Notes under the pieces: model-generated
What the model was told of the DNA's origin: nothing
Databases searched by the model: none
Seen by the model: the letters and a program-made list of their open reading frames with translations, nothing else
Program-made: the position numbers and the translations under genes
In this document: positions 17,450-25,416 of the stretch, piece by piece
Layout: the number at the start of each line of letters is the position of its first letter
Numbering within the stretch: position 1 is the first letter of the stretch
Assembly: GCA_016721015.1 (NCBI GenBank)
Contig: JADKJL010000013.1
Location: 186,001-250,000, forward strand
DNA from: Lysobacterales bacterium
Lineage (GTDB): Bacteria; Pseudomonadota; Gammaproteobacteria; Xanthomonadales; Rhodanobacteraceae
Reading direction: 5' to 3'
Length of the DNA: 64,000 bases

Positions 17450-17615
17450 TAGCAGCCTGTCGAACTTTACTCGGCCGGGCTGCGAATCCGTCTGAACGGT
17501 CCAGATTTCCGCCGATTTTTGACCCATAGCACCACTATGGGCCTGCAAACCGTCGAAAAGCTGGCCTCGCCCAGCCGAATTTTCGCCTCAACCGGCAAAG
17601 TCCGACAGACTGCTA
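17450..17615. mobile_element. MITE-like element with 19-bp terminal inverted repeats
   Basis: The left end TAGCAGCCTGTCGAACTTT (17450-17468) and the right end, read as reverse complement, TAGCAGTCTGTCGGACTTT (17597-17615), match at 17 of 19 positions. A weaker similarity continues inward, and the centre holds a hairpin, CCCATAG/CTATGGG around CACCA (17523-17541). At 166 bp with no ORF it has the form of a non-autonomous transposable element. No clear target duplication is visible. The outer TAG of the right end is the stop codon of the adjoining cnoX gene. Confidence 0.75.
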
Positions 17616-18488
17616 GAACAGCAGCGACGACATGCGGCGACGATAGCTGGCGACAAGTTCCGCGTCATCGATGACGAGGAACGCGGCAACCAGGCGCTTC
17701 CTGGCCTGGCCTTCATTCCAGTTGCGATCCGCCTTGAGCACGCCGAGAAATTCTTCGAGGGCTGCGTCGGTCTGGCCGTCGATGAGCAGACGCACGCCGA
17801 GCAGGTCACGCGCATCGAGATCGCCTTCATCCTTGGCGATGCGTGCACGAAGTTCGGCGACTGATGGGGCGTCCTTGAGCACGTCGACGAATTCCAGCTG
17901 GCCGCGTACGCGTTTGGCGCGGTCGTCGGTTTCCAGATTGGCCGGCAAGCAATCGAGTTCGCTCGCGGCGGCTTTGGCATTGCCTGATTGCATGAAGGCA
18001 ACGGCAAGATCGAGTTTGAGTTCGGCGTGATCCGGTGCGGCTGCGATCTCCTGCTGCAGGCGTGCGATGGCCTGTTCCGGTGTCTCGGCCGGCTTCGCTG
18101 GATCGCCATCCGTGCTCTCGTCGGGATCTGCCGGGGCCGGCACATGACGACTGAGGAATTCGCGGATCTCGGTTTCGGCCAGGGCGCCGGCGAAACCGTC
18201 AGCGGGTTGGCCTTCCCGCATCAGGATCACGGTCGGAATGCTGCGCACGCCGAACATTGCCGCGACCTGCGCTTCGCTGTCGACGTCGATCCTGACCAGC
18301 TTCACGCTGCCTTGATAATCACCCGTGATTGTCTCGAGCAGGCTGCCGAGACTCATGCTCGCTTCGCTGCGCGGCGTCCAGAAGATCACCAGAACCGGCT
18401 GCGTCATTGACGGCTGCAGCAGTTCGGTTTCGAAGTTCGCCGTCGTGATGTCGACGACGGCGGCCTTGGCTTGGGAAAGTTCGGGCAC
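17613..18488 (-). CDS. cnoX: Thioredoxin-TPR chaperone, CnoX/YbbN type
   Basis: 291 aa. An N-terminal thioredoxin domain (to ~115, with the cis-Pro loop SIPTVILM) is joined by a short acidic linker to a helical TPR region (~140-291). The catalytic CXXC is absent: the equivalent of WCxxC reads WTPRSEAS (residues 37-44), with serines at both Cys positions. CnoX/YbbN proteins act as holdases that pass clients to GroEL or DnaK, and redox activity is not always needed. The start is GTG (18488) with AGGA ~8 nt upstream. The stop codon TAG lies inside the terminal repeat of the neighbouring MITE-like element, so the original C-terminus may have differed. Confidence 0.88.
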   Translation of the reverse strand: MPELSQAKAAVVDITTANFETELLQPSMTQPVLVIFWTPRSEASMSLGSLLETITGDYQGSVKLVRIDVDSEAQVAAMFGVRSIPTVILMREGQPADGFAGALAETEIREFLSRHVPAPADPDESTDGDPAKPAETPEQAIARLQQEIAAAPDHAELKLDLAVAFMQSGNAKAAASELDCLPANLETDDRAKRVRGQLEFVDVLKDAPSVAELRARIAKDEGDLDARDLLGVRLLIDGQTDAALEEFLGVLKADRNWNEGQARKRLVAAFLVIDDAELVASYRRRMSSLLF

Positions 18489-18664
18489 GAGGAATCCTGG
18501 TCTTGAATCGATCGGTCAGAGTTCGGGCCAACAGCGCGGATATTCAAGCCCGCACAACCGGAGGCGAGGCGAGCCGTCAATGCAGAACTTGCACGCGGCG
18601 AAACTGCTGTAGACAACCGCAGCCGCGATGTCGGGCATCGCGTCTGCGGTCTCTCGTCACTCGA

Positions 18665-20317
18665 TTACTTGCGTTGGCCGGCCGTCGCCTCGCGCGTTGC
18701 GCGGAACTCGGAATCGGCGCCCCATTGCGGCCAGCGGTTTGAATTGGCCAGGTCATTGCCGAGTTTGTAGAGCATTGGCAGATCGTGAACCATGCCGGCA
18801 AAAGTCCAGCTGGGATCCCACTCATCAGCAGGCTGGTGATAGCGCTTGGACGTGTAATCCTTGCCAGCAGCTTCACCGGCTTCGATGCCGCCGTCCACCC
18901 AATCATTGCCCGAGCCCCATGAGAGCGCCGGTACGCCGCGCTTGGCGAACGGGAAGTGATCGGAGCGAAAGAAGTATCCGGCCTCCGGATGCGGATCGCT
19001 GACATAGGCCATGCCAGCCGCCTTGCCATCGGCGATCAGGGCATCGAGCAGTTCCGATTTCGCGCTGCCCGAGGTGGTGAAATTGCGTGAAACGCCAAAT
19101 GGATCGAGTGCGTCCATGTTGATCACTGCCACCGTGGTCGCCAGCGGATACAGCGGTTTGGACGAGTAGTATTCGGAGCCGAGCAGGCCTTTTTCCTCGG
19201 CCGTCACATTGAGAAACACGACCGAGCGTTCCGGTCGTGGCGCCTTGGCGAAGGCCCGGCCGATCTCGATCAGGGCGGCGGTGCCGGTCGCATTGTCGAC
19301 CGCGCCGTTGTAGATCGTGTCGCCCTTGGCATCCGGTTGACCGATGCCGAGGTGATCCCAGTGCGCGCTGTAGATGACGGTTTCATCGGGGCGCTTGCTG
19401 CCCTCGATGCGGGCTACGATGTTGTGCGAAGTGATGACTTTGGCATCGACCGCGTATTTCGCCGAGAACGTTGCATCCTTGAGCGTTACCGCCTTGAAGC
19501 CGCGCGTCTGCGCCTGTTTTTTCAGCGCATCGAAATCGAGACCGGCCTGCTTGAACAGGTCAACTGTCGCATCGCGCTGGATCCAGCCTTCGATCTGCGG
19601 ATGCACGCTGCCCGGATGGTCGCGGACGACATCGAACATCGTGTTGGTGTTCGAGTTCTTCACGGTTGGCCAGCCATACGATGCCGGGGCAGACTCGTGC
19701 ACCACAAGCAGACCGATCGCACCCTGGCGGGCGGCTTCCTCGAACTTGTAGGTCCAGCGTCCGTAATAGGTCATCGCCTTGCCGCCGAAATCACCCGAGC
19801 CGGTCTCGAAATCGGGATCGTTGATCAAGGCGATCGCGATCTTGCCCTTCAGGTCGACGCCATCGAAGTCGTTCCACTTCCGCTCCGGCGCGTGGACGCC
19901 ATAGCCGACAAAGACCAGCGGAGCGTTCTTGACGTCAACCGACTTCGAGCCATCCATTGCCGCTCGGATTGCGACCTGTTCGCCCTGGGTCAGCGATTGG
20001 GTTTTTCCACCGACTGTCAGCGACAGTTCTGGCTTGCCCTCGATCTCGGCACGCAGCAGCGGTACGGCCTGGATCCACAGGCGTTTGCCGTCCTGGAGGT
20101 CACCGCCCGGCTGCAAGCCGGCTTCCTTCATCCCGGCGATCACGTATTCGAGGGTCTTGGTTTCGCCCGCTGTTGCCGGCCCGCGTCCTTCAAACGCGTC
20201 GGAGGACAAGGTCTTGACCGCCTCGGACAGGCGCTTGGCTTCAAATTGTGGGGCGTTTGCCGCCTGGGCCAACAAGGGCAGGGAAAGCGCGATTGCGCAA
20301 ACAAGCAGTTTTTTCAT
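18665..20317 (-). CDS. M28 family zinc aminopeptidase, secreted
   Basis: 550 aa. Signal peptide MKKLLVCAIALSLPLLAQA, a PA-type insert around residues 130-260, then an M28 peptidase domain. Ligand motifs are visible: HWDHLG, NGAVDNATGTA, TAEEKGLLGSEYY, NMDALDPFG and the late RYHQPADEW. It probably releases N-terminal residues from peptides in the periplasm or outside. The start at 20317 is supported by AGGAG. It is transcribed divergently from the blaI-type regulator, with 134 bp between the genes that contain two palindromic operators; shared regulation is possible. Confidence 0.92.
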   Translation of the reverse strand: MKKLLVCAIALSLPLLAQAANAPQFEAKRLSEAVKTLSSDAFEGRGPATAGETKTLEYVIAGMKEAGLQPGGDLQDGKRLWIQAVPLLRAEIEGKPELSLTVGGKTQSLTQGEQVAIRAAMDGSKSVDVKNAPLVFVGYGVHAPERKWNDFDGVDLKGKIAIALINDPDFETGSGDFGGKAMTYYGRWTYKFEEAARQGAIGLLVVHESAPASYGWPTVKNSNTNTMFDVVRDHPGSVHPQIEGWIQRDATVDLFKQAGLDFDALKKQAQTRGFKAVTLKDATFSAKYAVDAKVITSHNIVARIEGSKRPDETVIYSAHWDHLGIGQPDAKGDTIYNGAVDNATGTAALIEIGRAFAKAPRPERSVVFLNVTAEEKGLLGSEYYSSKPLYPLATTVAVINMDALDPFGVSRNFTTSGSAKSELLDALIADGKAAGMAYVSDPHPEAGYFFRSDHFPFAKRGVPALSWGSGNDWVDGGIEAGEAAGKDYTSKRYHQPADEWDPSWTFAGMVHDLPMLYKLGNDLANSNRWPQWGADSEFRATREATAGQRK

Positions 20318-20414
20318 CGGTACAACTCCTGGGTCAAACAACCGGGCGATGGTAGCAGGCGATCAAAACGGGCCATGCATGACTTCCGACCTGTTGCGTT
20401 CGAGCGATCTTGAA

Positions 20415-20440
20415 ACTACAGTTGTAGTACGACAGTCGTA
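20415..20440. promoter_or_regulatory. Two overlapping palindromic operators, BlaI/MecI/CopY type
   Basis: ACTACAGTTGTAGT (20415-20428) has 6-bp arms around two bases and contains the TACA-N2-TGTA core known for BlaI/MecI/CopY repressors. TACGACAGTCGTA (20428-20440) is a perfect odd palindrome immediately adjacent. Both end 12 bp before the blaI-type start codon, so the repressor probably controls its own operon. The M28 peptidase gene on the other strand may be included. Confidence 0.8.
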
Positions 20441-20451
20441 GAAGTAATCCG

Positions 20452-20841
20452 ATGAAACGATCAAACCATGTCTCCCTGAGCGAGTTGCAGATCGCCTTGA
20501 TGCGTGTGCTCTGGGATCGAGGTGAAACCAGCACGGCCGATGTCGTCGCGGCGCTCGCTGAAGAGCGTGGCCTTGCGCACACCACGATTGCTACCTTGCT
20601 GACCCGCTTGGAAAAGCGCGATGTGGTTATCCAGCGTCGTGATGGTCGCCAGTTGTTCTATCGAGCCGCGGTCGCGGAAGCCGACGTACGCCGCTCGATG
20701 GTGGCCGACCTGATCGGCTCGTTGTTTGCCGGCGATGCCAACGAACTGCTCGCGCATCTGGTCGAAGAGGCTGAAATCGGGCCGGGCGACCTCGCCCGCA
20801 TCCGACAGCGCCTGCAATCGGGAGGCGGCAATGAAAAGTGA
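20452..20841 (+). CDS. BlaI/MecI/CopY family winged-helix repressor
   Basis: 129 aa. The N-terminal part reads LSELQIALMRVLWDRGETSTADVVAAL and the recognition helix region reads AHTTIATLLTRLEKRDVV, followed by a C-terminal helical dimerisation domain. Such repressors are inactivated by proteolysis after a signal from a BlaR1-type membrane peptidase. The next gene encodes such a membrane peptidase and overlaps this gene by 11 bp. There is no beta-lactamase here, so the inducing signal is unknown. Confidence 0.94.
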   Translation: MKRSNHVSLSELQIALMRVLWDRGETSTADVVAALAEERGLAHTTIATLLTRLEKRDVVIQRRDGRQLFYRAAVAEADVRRSMVADLIGSLFAGDANELLAHLVEEAEIGPGDLARIRQRLQSGGGNEK

Positions 20842-23308
20842 ACTTGTGGCGGCATGGCTGCTGACCATGGCATTGCATGCGGCGGTGTTGCTGACACTGG
20901 CCTGGCTCGTCGACCGCCAATTGCCGCGCGACCATCTCGGCTGGCGTGAGTGGGTCTGGCGCGTCGCCTTGTTTGGAGCGTTGCTCAGCGCCAGCGGACA
21001 ATTGCTGCTGGATACGCCGAAGGTCGTTCGAATCGCCCCTGCTTCCACAGCCGTTGCGAATACATTGGCAGTGCATCCGTCTCGTACGCTCCCGCGCAGC
21101 GAGCCCGAGCTGAGGTCGACGACTTCGGTATCGACCACCTCCCGGCCCCGCAGCCTGATGCAACGGAGCAGCGTGGAATCGGATGTGGCGATGCAAGCAG
21201 AGCCGGTCGGATCGTTGGCAATGCCGACCTGGTATCAGTTCCTTGTTGCTGCCTGGCTGGCAGGCGCCCTGCTCGCGGTTGCCCGGATCGGGCGTGCCTG
21301 GAGGCGGATGCGAAGCACACTCGCGGATGCCGAGGAATTGATCGATGAAGCTATCACGCAAGTGACCCATCGACTCGCCGGGCAGGCGAACGTGGCGGTG
21401 CCCCGATTGCTGGTGATGGACGATCTGGCCAGCCCTGCTGCTGTCGGCGGTCATTGCATCGTGTTGCCACGCTGGGTTCTCGAGCGTCTTGATCAAGCAC
21501 AGCTGCACGCCATGCTGGCGCATGAGATGGCCCATCTCGCCCGCCGCGATCCGGCGCGCAAACTGGCTGTCGCCGCAGCCAGCGCCGTGCTCTGGTTTGT
21601 GCCGTTGACGGGCCTTGCGCGCCGCCGTCTCGACGAGATTGCCGAACAGTCGTGTGACGCCTGGGCGGCGAAGCAATGTGGCGATGGCCGCATCCTCGCC
21701 GAATGTCTCTACGAGTGTGCCGAGCATCACTTGCGCGGGCCGGAACTTGAATTCGCGGCGGCCATGAGTGGCCGTCATTCCCCTGTACTTGAACGGATCA
21801 ATCATTTGATCGATGGAGTTCCCATGAACTTGCGTGTTTCCCTTCCACGATTGCTGGCGGCAACAGCATTGACCCTGGCCGGCGCACTGGTCTTGCTGCC
21901 CGGAATCGGCGTCGTCGAGGCATCGGCAGCCACACAGCGACCGCTGCCACCCGCGGCACCCGTTCCACCGAACGCACCTGCCGCATCACCGGTTCCAATG
22001 CCGTCCCCGCCAACAGCACCTTCGGCACCGGCACCTATTGCCGTAGCCGTGCCCGCCGCCGTGCCCGCTCCGGCTGTCGCAGCTCCGCCAACTCCGCCAG
22101 ATCCCCCGGCGGCGCCTTTGGAAGAACCGGCTGGAGGCCATCACCTGCATGTTTCCAGCGATTCCGATGGTTCCATCAATCGAATCAGCATGGATGTGAG
22201 TGATGACAAGCACGCGTATCAGGCCGAGATCCGGGGTGAAGTCGAATTCACCAGCAACCATGACGGTATCGTCAGCCTCGCTCGCGGCGCCACGGCAAGT
22301 TTCGGGGAAACCCGCGACGGCGTCAGTCGACGCGTCGACTATGCCAATCGCGACGGCAAGCTGCAGCGCCAGTACTTTGTCGACGACCATGAGCAGGCCT
22401 TCGACGCTGCAGCCGGTCAATGGGTCGCCACGATCATTCCGACCCTGGTGCGTGAAACGGCGCTCGATGCGGACAAACGCGTTCAGCAAATGCTTGCCAG
22501 CGGTGGCGTGCCGGCCGTGCTCACGGAGATCGGCAAGATTCAATCCGATTACGCGCGCGGCATCTACCTGAAGTCGCTCACAACGCATGCCAAATTGAGC
22601 GAGTCCGAGGTCTCCAGCGTGCTCGCACTGATCGATCCAATGGGCTCCGACTACGAACGTCGCAATGCTCTGGCTGCGCTCGGGACAGCGGTGCGCTTCG
22701 ATTCGGATCAACAGAAGCTCGTCATCGGCCAGGCGCGGAAGATCGAGTCCGACTATGAGCGCGCCGAACTGTTGCTCGGACTGTTGCCAAACCTGTCGGC
22801 AGCGACCGATGTTCACCAGGCCTGGCTGCAAGCGGCGAACGGTATCGGATCAGATTACGAGCATCGGCGCACGCTGACCGCCCTGGTCGAAGCTGGCAGC
22901 AACGATGATGCGATCCTTGCGACTGTGATCGATGCCGCACGTACGATTGAATCCGGCTACGAGCGCCGCGAATTGCTGTCAAGCGCGATCAGTGCGGTCA
23001 ACAATGCCGAGACGGTGGCGGCCGCCTATGCGATCGCTGTGGACGGGATCGATGGCGACTACGAACGTCGCGAAGCGCTGATGTCGCTGATCCGTGCACG
23101 AGGCTTTGGCAAGCAGTCGGCCCTGGCCGTGCTCGATTCAGCGGGTAACATGGACGCTGACTTCGAATGCCGCGAGGTGCTGGCCGCACTGGCTGCGGTC
23201 ATGCCCAACGATGCCGCTGTAATCACTCGCTACCGGGAAGTCGCGCGCAAGCTCAACGATTTCGAGCGCGGCGAGGCCGAGCGTGCGCTTGATCGATTTT
23301 CGAGCTGA
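20831..23308 (+). CDS. M56 (BlaR1-like) membrane peptidase with 34-residue C-terminal repeats
   Basis: 825 aa. Transmembrane segments at ~5-27, ~42-60 and ~135-155; a cytosolic zinc peptidase domain with HEMAH (231-235) in LAHEMAHLARRDP and EQSCDAWA further on; another hydrophobic segment at ~340-362; then a proline/alanine-rich linker (~370-430). The C-terminal part has no penicillin-binding domain. From ~567 it consists of repeats with consensus [IM]xSDYERRxxLxxL; the Ser/Gly/Ala before Asp falls at 572, 606, 640, 674, 708, 742 and 776, a spacing of exactly 34, plus an eighth degenerate copy. This spacing suggests a TPR-like alpha solenoid, outside the membrane, as sensor. The start has GGAGG upstream and overlaps the repressor gene. 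Confidence 0.9.
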   Translation: MKSELVAAWLLTMALHAAVLLTLAWLVDRQLPRDHLGWREWVWRVALFGALLSASGQLLLDTPKVVRIAPASTAVANTLAVHPSRTLPRSEPELRSTTSVSTTSRPRSLMQRSSVESDVAMQAEPVGSLAMPTWYQFLVAAWLAGALLAVARIGRAWRRMRSTLADAEELIDEAITQVTHRLAGQANVAVPRLLVMDDLASPAAVGGHCIVLPRWVLERLDQAQLHAMLAHEMAHLARRDPARKLAVAAASAVLWFVPLTGLARRRLDEIAEQSCDAWAAKQCGDGRILAECLYECAEHHLRGPELEFAAAMSGRHSPVLERINHLIDGVPMNLRVSLPRLLAATALTLAGALVLLPGIGVVEASAATQRPLPPAAPVPPNAPAASPVPMPSPPTAPSAPAPIAVAVPAAVPAPAVAAPPTPPDPPAAPLEEPAGGHHLHVSSDSDGSINRISMDVSDDKHAYQAEIRGEVEFTSNHDGIVSLARGATASFGETRDGVSRRVDYANRDGKLQRQYFVDDHEQAFDAAAGQWVATIIPTLVRETALDADKRVQQMLASGGVPAVLTEIGKIQSDYARGIYLKSLTTHAKLSESEVSSVLALIDPMGSDYERRNALAALGTAVRFDSDQQKLVIGQARKIESDYERAELLLGLLPNLSAATDVHQAWLQAANGIGSDYEHRRTLTALVEAGSNDDAILATVIDAARTIESGYERRELLSSAISAVNNAETVAAAYAIAVDGIDGDYERREALMSLIRARGFGKQSALAVLDSAGNMDADFECREVLAALAAVMPNDAAVITRYREVARKLNDFERGEAERALDRFSS

Positions 23309-23340
23309 GTATCGATATTCACCAGGGCAGGGTTCCGCGT

Positions 23341-24432
23341 TTAAAGTGTGCTGCCAGAGTTTTCGGGCGCGAACGGTTTGTCGGTGCAGTCCCCAGGTTC
23401 AATGGTTCGCACGGATCCGTCCCGCGGGCTACGATTGTTGTCATCGTAGCCGGGGCCGAAGGGACGCCAATTCTTCTCGAAGTCGGCCAAGAATCCCGCA
23501 ATTCTGGTTTGATCCTCGTCGCCGGGCAATGCTTCCAGTTCGGCAATCAAGTCTGAAGCGTCGTTTCCAACATGATTGGGCTCCGCGGCTCCATCGCCGG
23601 GGCTCGTTGCAAGAATGAATCGAAACAGGGCTATCGCTTTCGCCCGATCGGGTTTCACTGCCTGGGCAAGAAGACTTCTTGAGCCGATCTTCAGGGGTGA
23701 GTACGCCGTGGCAAGCGCAAGCATCATTTCCTGGTCGCCGCTTTTTGCGACTTCGATGGCCATGGCTTCGGCCGAGTTCCTGTATTCGGAAAGCTCAGGC
23801 AACACATCGAGAATACTGTCCCATCGAAACGCATTTCCGCTGGCGAAATTTTTCATGGCGGCAAGGTTCCCGGACTTTGCCGCGGTCAGCCAGTGGTGCG
23901 CGATATCGGCCGGCGAAACCTGATCGACACCTTCGCAGTGCAGCCTGACCCGGCTCAAACCGCGTTCGCGCAATTGAAGCTCACGACGAATGTTGTCTTC
24001 GGCTTCCCTGTGAAGAATTGGATCAGTTATGAGCTTGAGGGCAAGCTGCCGTTGTGCAAGCCAACGTTCAAGCTCCGAAAGTTTGCGAGGCAGATTCGAG
24101 CAATACGCGTATTCGGCCGCGAGTCGGCAAGCCGAGCCTGCATCGCCAACGGCGGCACGCTCGCGCAGGGTGCCGAGTATTTTCGCAAGCGGAGTGTCCA
24201 GCGCGGGCAATGGAAACGACTGGTTCGGCGAGGGTTCGAGCGCCATCGATGAGCGGGTTTTCGGCCTCTGCCGGGTGTCCATGACCTGCGAATTGCTTGC
24301 AGGAAACTGGCGATCCTCTTGGGTGAACGGCGGAACATTTTTTTGTGCAGTCATGACTGCAAGAAGCGCCGCCGCCAGGACGCCGATGCAGGCGAGGGCG
24401 ATCCAAACCCGCGTCAATCGAAGATTGGGCAC
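23341..24432 (-). CDS. Hypothetical membrane-anchored protein
   Basis: 363 aa. One N-terminal hydrophobic segment (residues ~8-27) acts as an anchor or uncleaved signal. The rest is soluble, mainly helical, with four Cys residues (CRLAAEYAYC, LHCEG, GDCTD) and segments such as IAHHWLTAAKSGNLAAMKNF that resemble Sel1/TPR-like helical hairpins. No catalytic motif is seen. The start codon would be GTG with a weak SD. It converges with the M56 gene (32 bp between stops). I do not recognise the family. Confidence 0.6.
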   Translation of the reverse strand: MPNLRLTRVWIALACIGVLAAALLAVMTAQKNVPPFTQEDRQFPASNSQVMDTRQRPKTRSSMALEPSPNQSFPLPALDTPLAKILGTLRERAAVGDAGSACRLAAEYAYCSNLPRKLSELERWLAQRQLALKLITDPILHREAEDNIRRELQLRERGLSRVRLHCEGVDQVSPADIAHHWLTAAKSGNLAAMKNFASGNAFRWDSILDVLPELSEYRNSAEAMAIEVAKSGDQEMMLALATAYSPLKIGSRSLLAQAVKPDRAKAIALFRFILATSPGDGAAEPNHVGNDASDLIAELEALPGDEDQTRIAGFLADFEKNWRPFGPGYDDNNRSPRDGSVRTIEPGDCTDKPFAPENSGSTL

Positions 24433-24662
24433 TACGTGGTTTCCACAAGTCCGTTATTTCAGCGTGGACTTTATCGATCAGTTCCTGCCATGGCAACGTG
24501 GAAAGCGCCCGTGTCATTCGGTGATGATCGGCAATCGGTCAGGTTTTGATTCTGGAGTGCGCGATTTCCTGGAAGAGGGATAGCAAATTCCGGTTTCGAT
24601 TCACGCTGATTTTACCCTGCGAATTGTTGGATCCTTCGCAAATGCGTGGACATGGTCACAAG

Positions 24663-24694
24663 AAAGGCCGGCGATCGCCGGCCTTTCCCGATCT
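24663..24694 (-). terminator. Rho-independent terminator of the PRC-barrel gene
   Basis: A perfect 24-bp palindrome (24663-24686, arms AAAGGCCGGCGA) lies 25 bp beyond the stop of the minus-strand PRC-barrel gene; on that strand the 3' side reads CCTTTCTTGTG. The plus-strand side also has a few Ts, but no gene ends there. Confidence 0.8.
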
Positions 24695-24711
24695 GGCGAG
24701 TGGGTAGCAAC

Positions 24712-25053
24712 TCAACCCGCGTAGTACGAGCTCATCCGTTCGCTGAACGTTGAATCGGCAAAGTTGGGCCAGTTGTCCTTGTCAAAGCCGGGCGCATCCT
24801 TGAGCCGCTCCTTGCTTGCGTTCAGAAGCATGTGATGATTCGTGTAATCAACGCTCAATGCGCTCCAGGGGACAGCAAACAGCTTGTCGCCCATGCCCAG
24901 GATTCCGCCGAATGAAACAACGCCATAGGCGATCTTCCCGGTGTCCGTATCGAACATGATTTCCTTGAGGTCACCGAGTGATTCGCCTTGCGGGTTCTTC
25001 ACCGCATCGCCGAGCAGGGTGGTGGCTGACATGAATCGTGGGTTGTGTGGCAT
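24712..25053 (-). CDS. PRC-barrel domain protein
   Basis: 113 aa. The segment LLGDAVKNPQGESLGDLKEIMFDTDTGKIAYGVVSFGGILGMGDKLFAVPW is split by loops but matches one complete PRC-barrel (positions ~10-75): NPQGESLG, then KIAYGVVSFGG, then LFAVPWSAL. Such small barrels occur in photosynthetic reaction centre H subunits and RimM, and as stand-alone stress-linked proteins in proteobacteria. No membrane segment is seen. AAGGAG lies ~8 nt before the ATG. It has its own terminator. Confidence 0.88.
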   Translation of the reverse strand: MPHNPRFMSATTLLGDAVKNPQGESLGDLKEIMFDTDTGKIAYGVVSFGGILGMGDKLFAVPWSALSVDYTNHHMLLNASKERLKDAPGFDKDNWPNFADSTFSERMSSYYAG

Positions 25054-25416
25054 CGTCTGTCTCCTTGGGTTGCGACGCGGCGGAATGCCGCGATCACGTG
25101 GTTGGTGACGATGCGCTCACGTGCATGAATCGGATCCGATTGCGGGCAATTCGGATTCAGTCTTGCGTCAGGATCCTGTCGCTTGAGTTGAGTGCAGTCG
25201 CTCTCGCTGATGTAGCCGGGGTGGGCAATGCCAGGAGTCCAAAGTCAGGACGTCGTAGCGAGGCAGCGACAAAATCCGGGCGAGATTGATTGCGAACAAG
25301 AACCCGCAGAGCGGTGGGTCGTGGCTGGATTCTTCCGGCTTTCCCAACCATCCGTCTTTTCCCGCACGTTCCGAGGTACCCGTGATAGCCTTTTGCATCC
25401 AGAACAGGAGCGTGCC
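25054..25416. other. Intergenic region, no convincing gene
   Basis: 363 bp between divergently transcribed genes (PRC-barrel and beta-helix protein). It must hold both promoters. Small open frames on both strands lack recognisable motifs and SD sequences. I see no strong inverted repeat or terminator; only the AGGAG at 25406-25410 that serves the downstream gene. Confidence 0.6.

Noticed and set aside
20452..23308. Beta-lactam resistance regulator (blaI/blaR1) assignment
   Set aside because: There is no penicillin-binding sensor domain and no beta-lactamase gene nearby; only the general family can be claimed.
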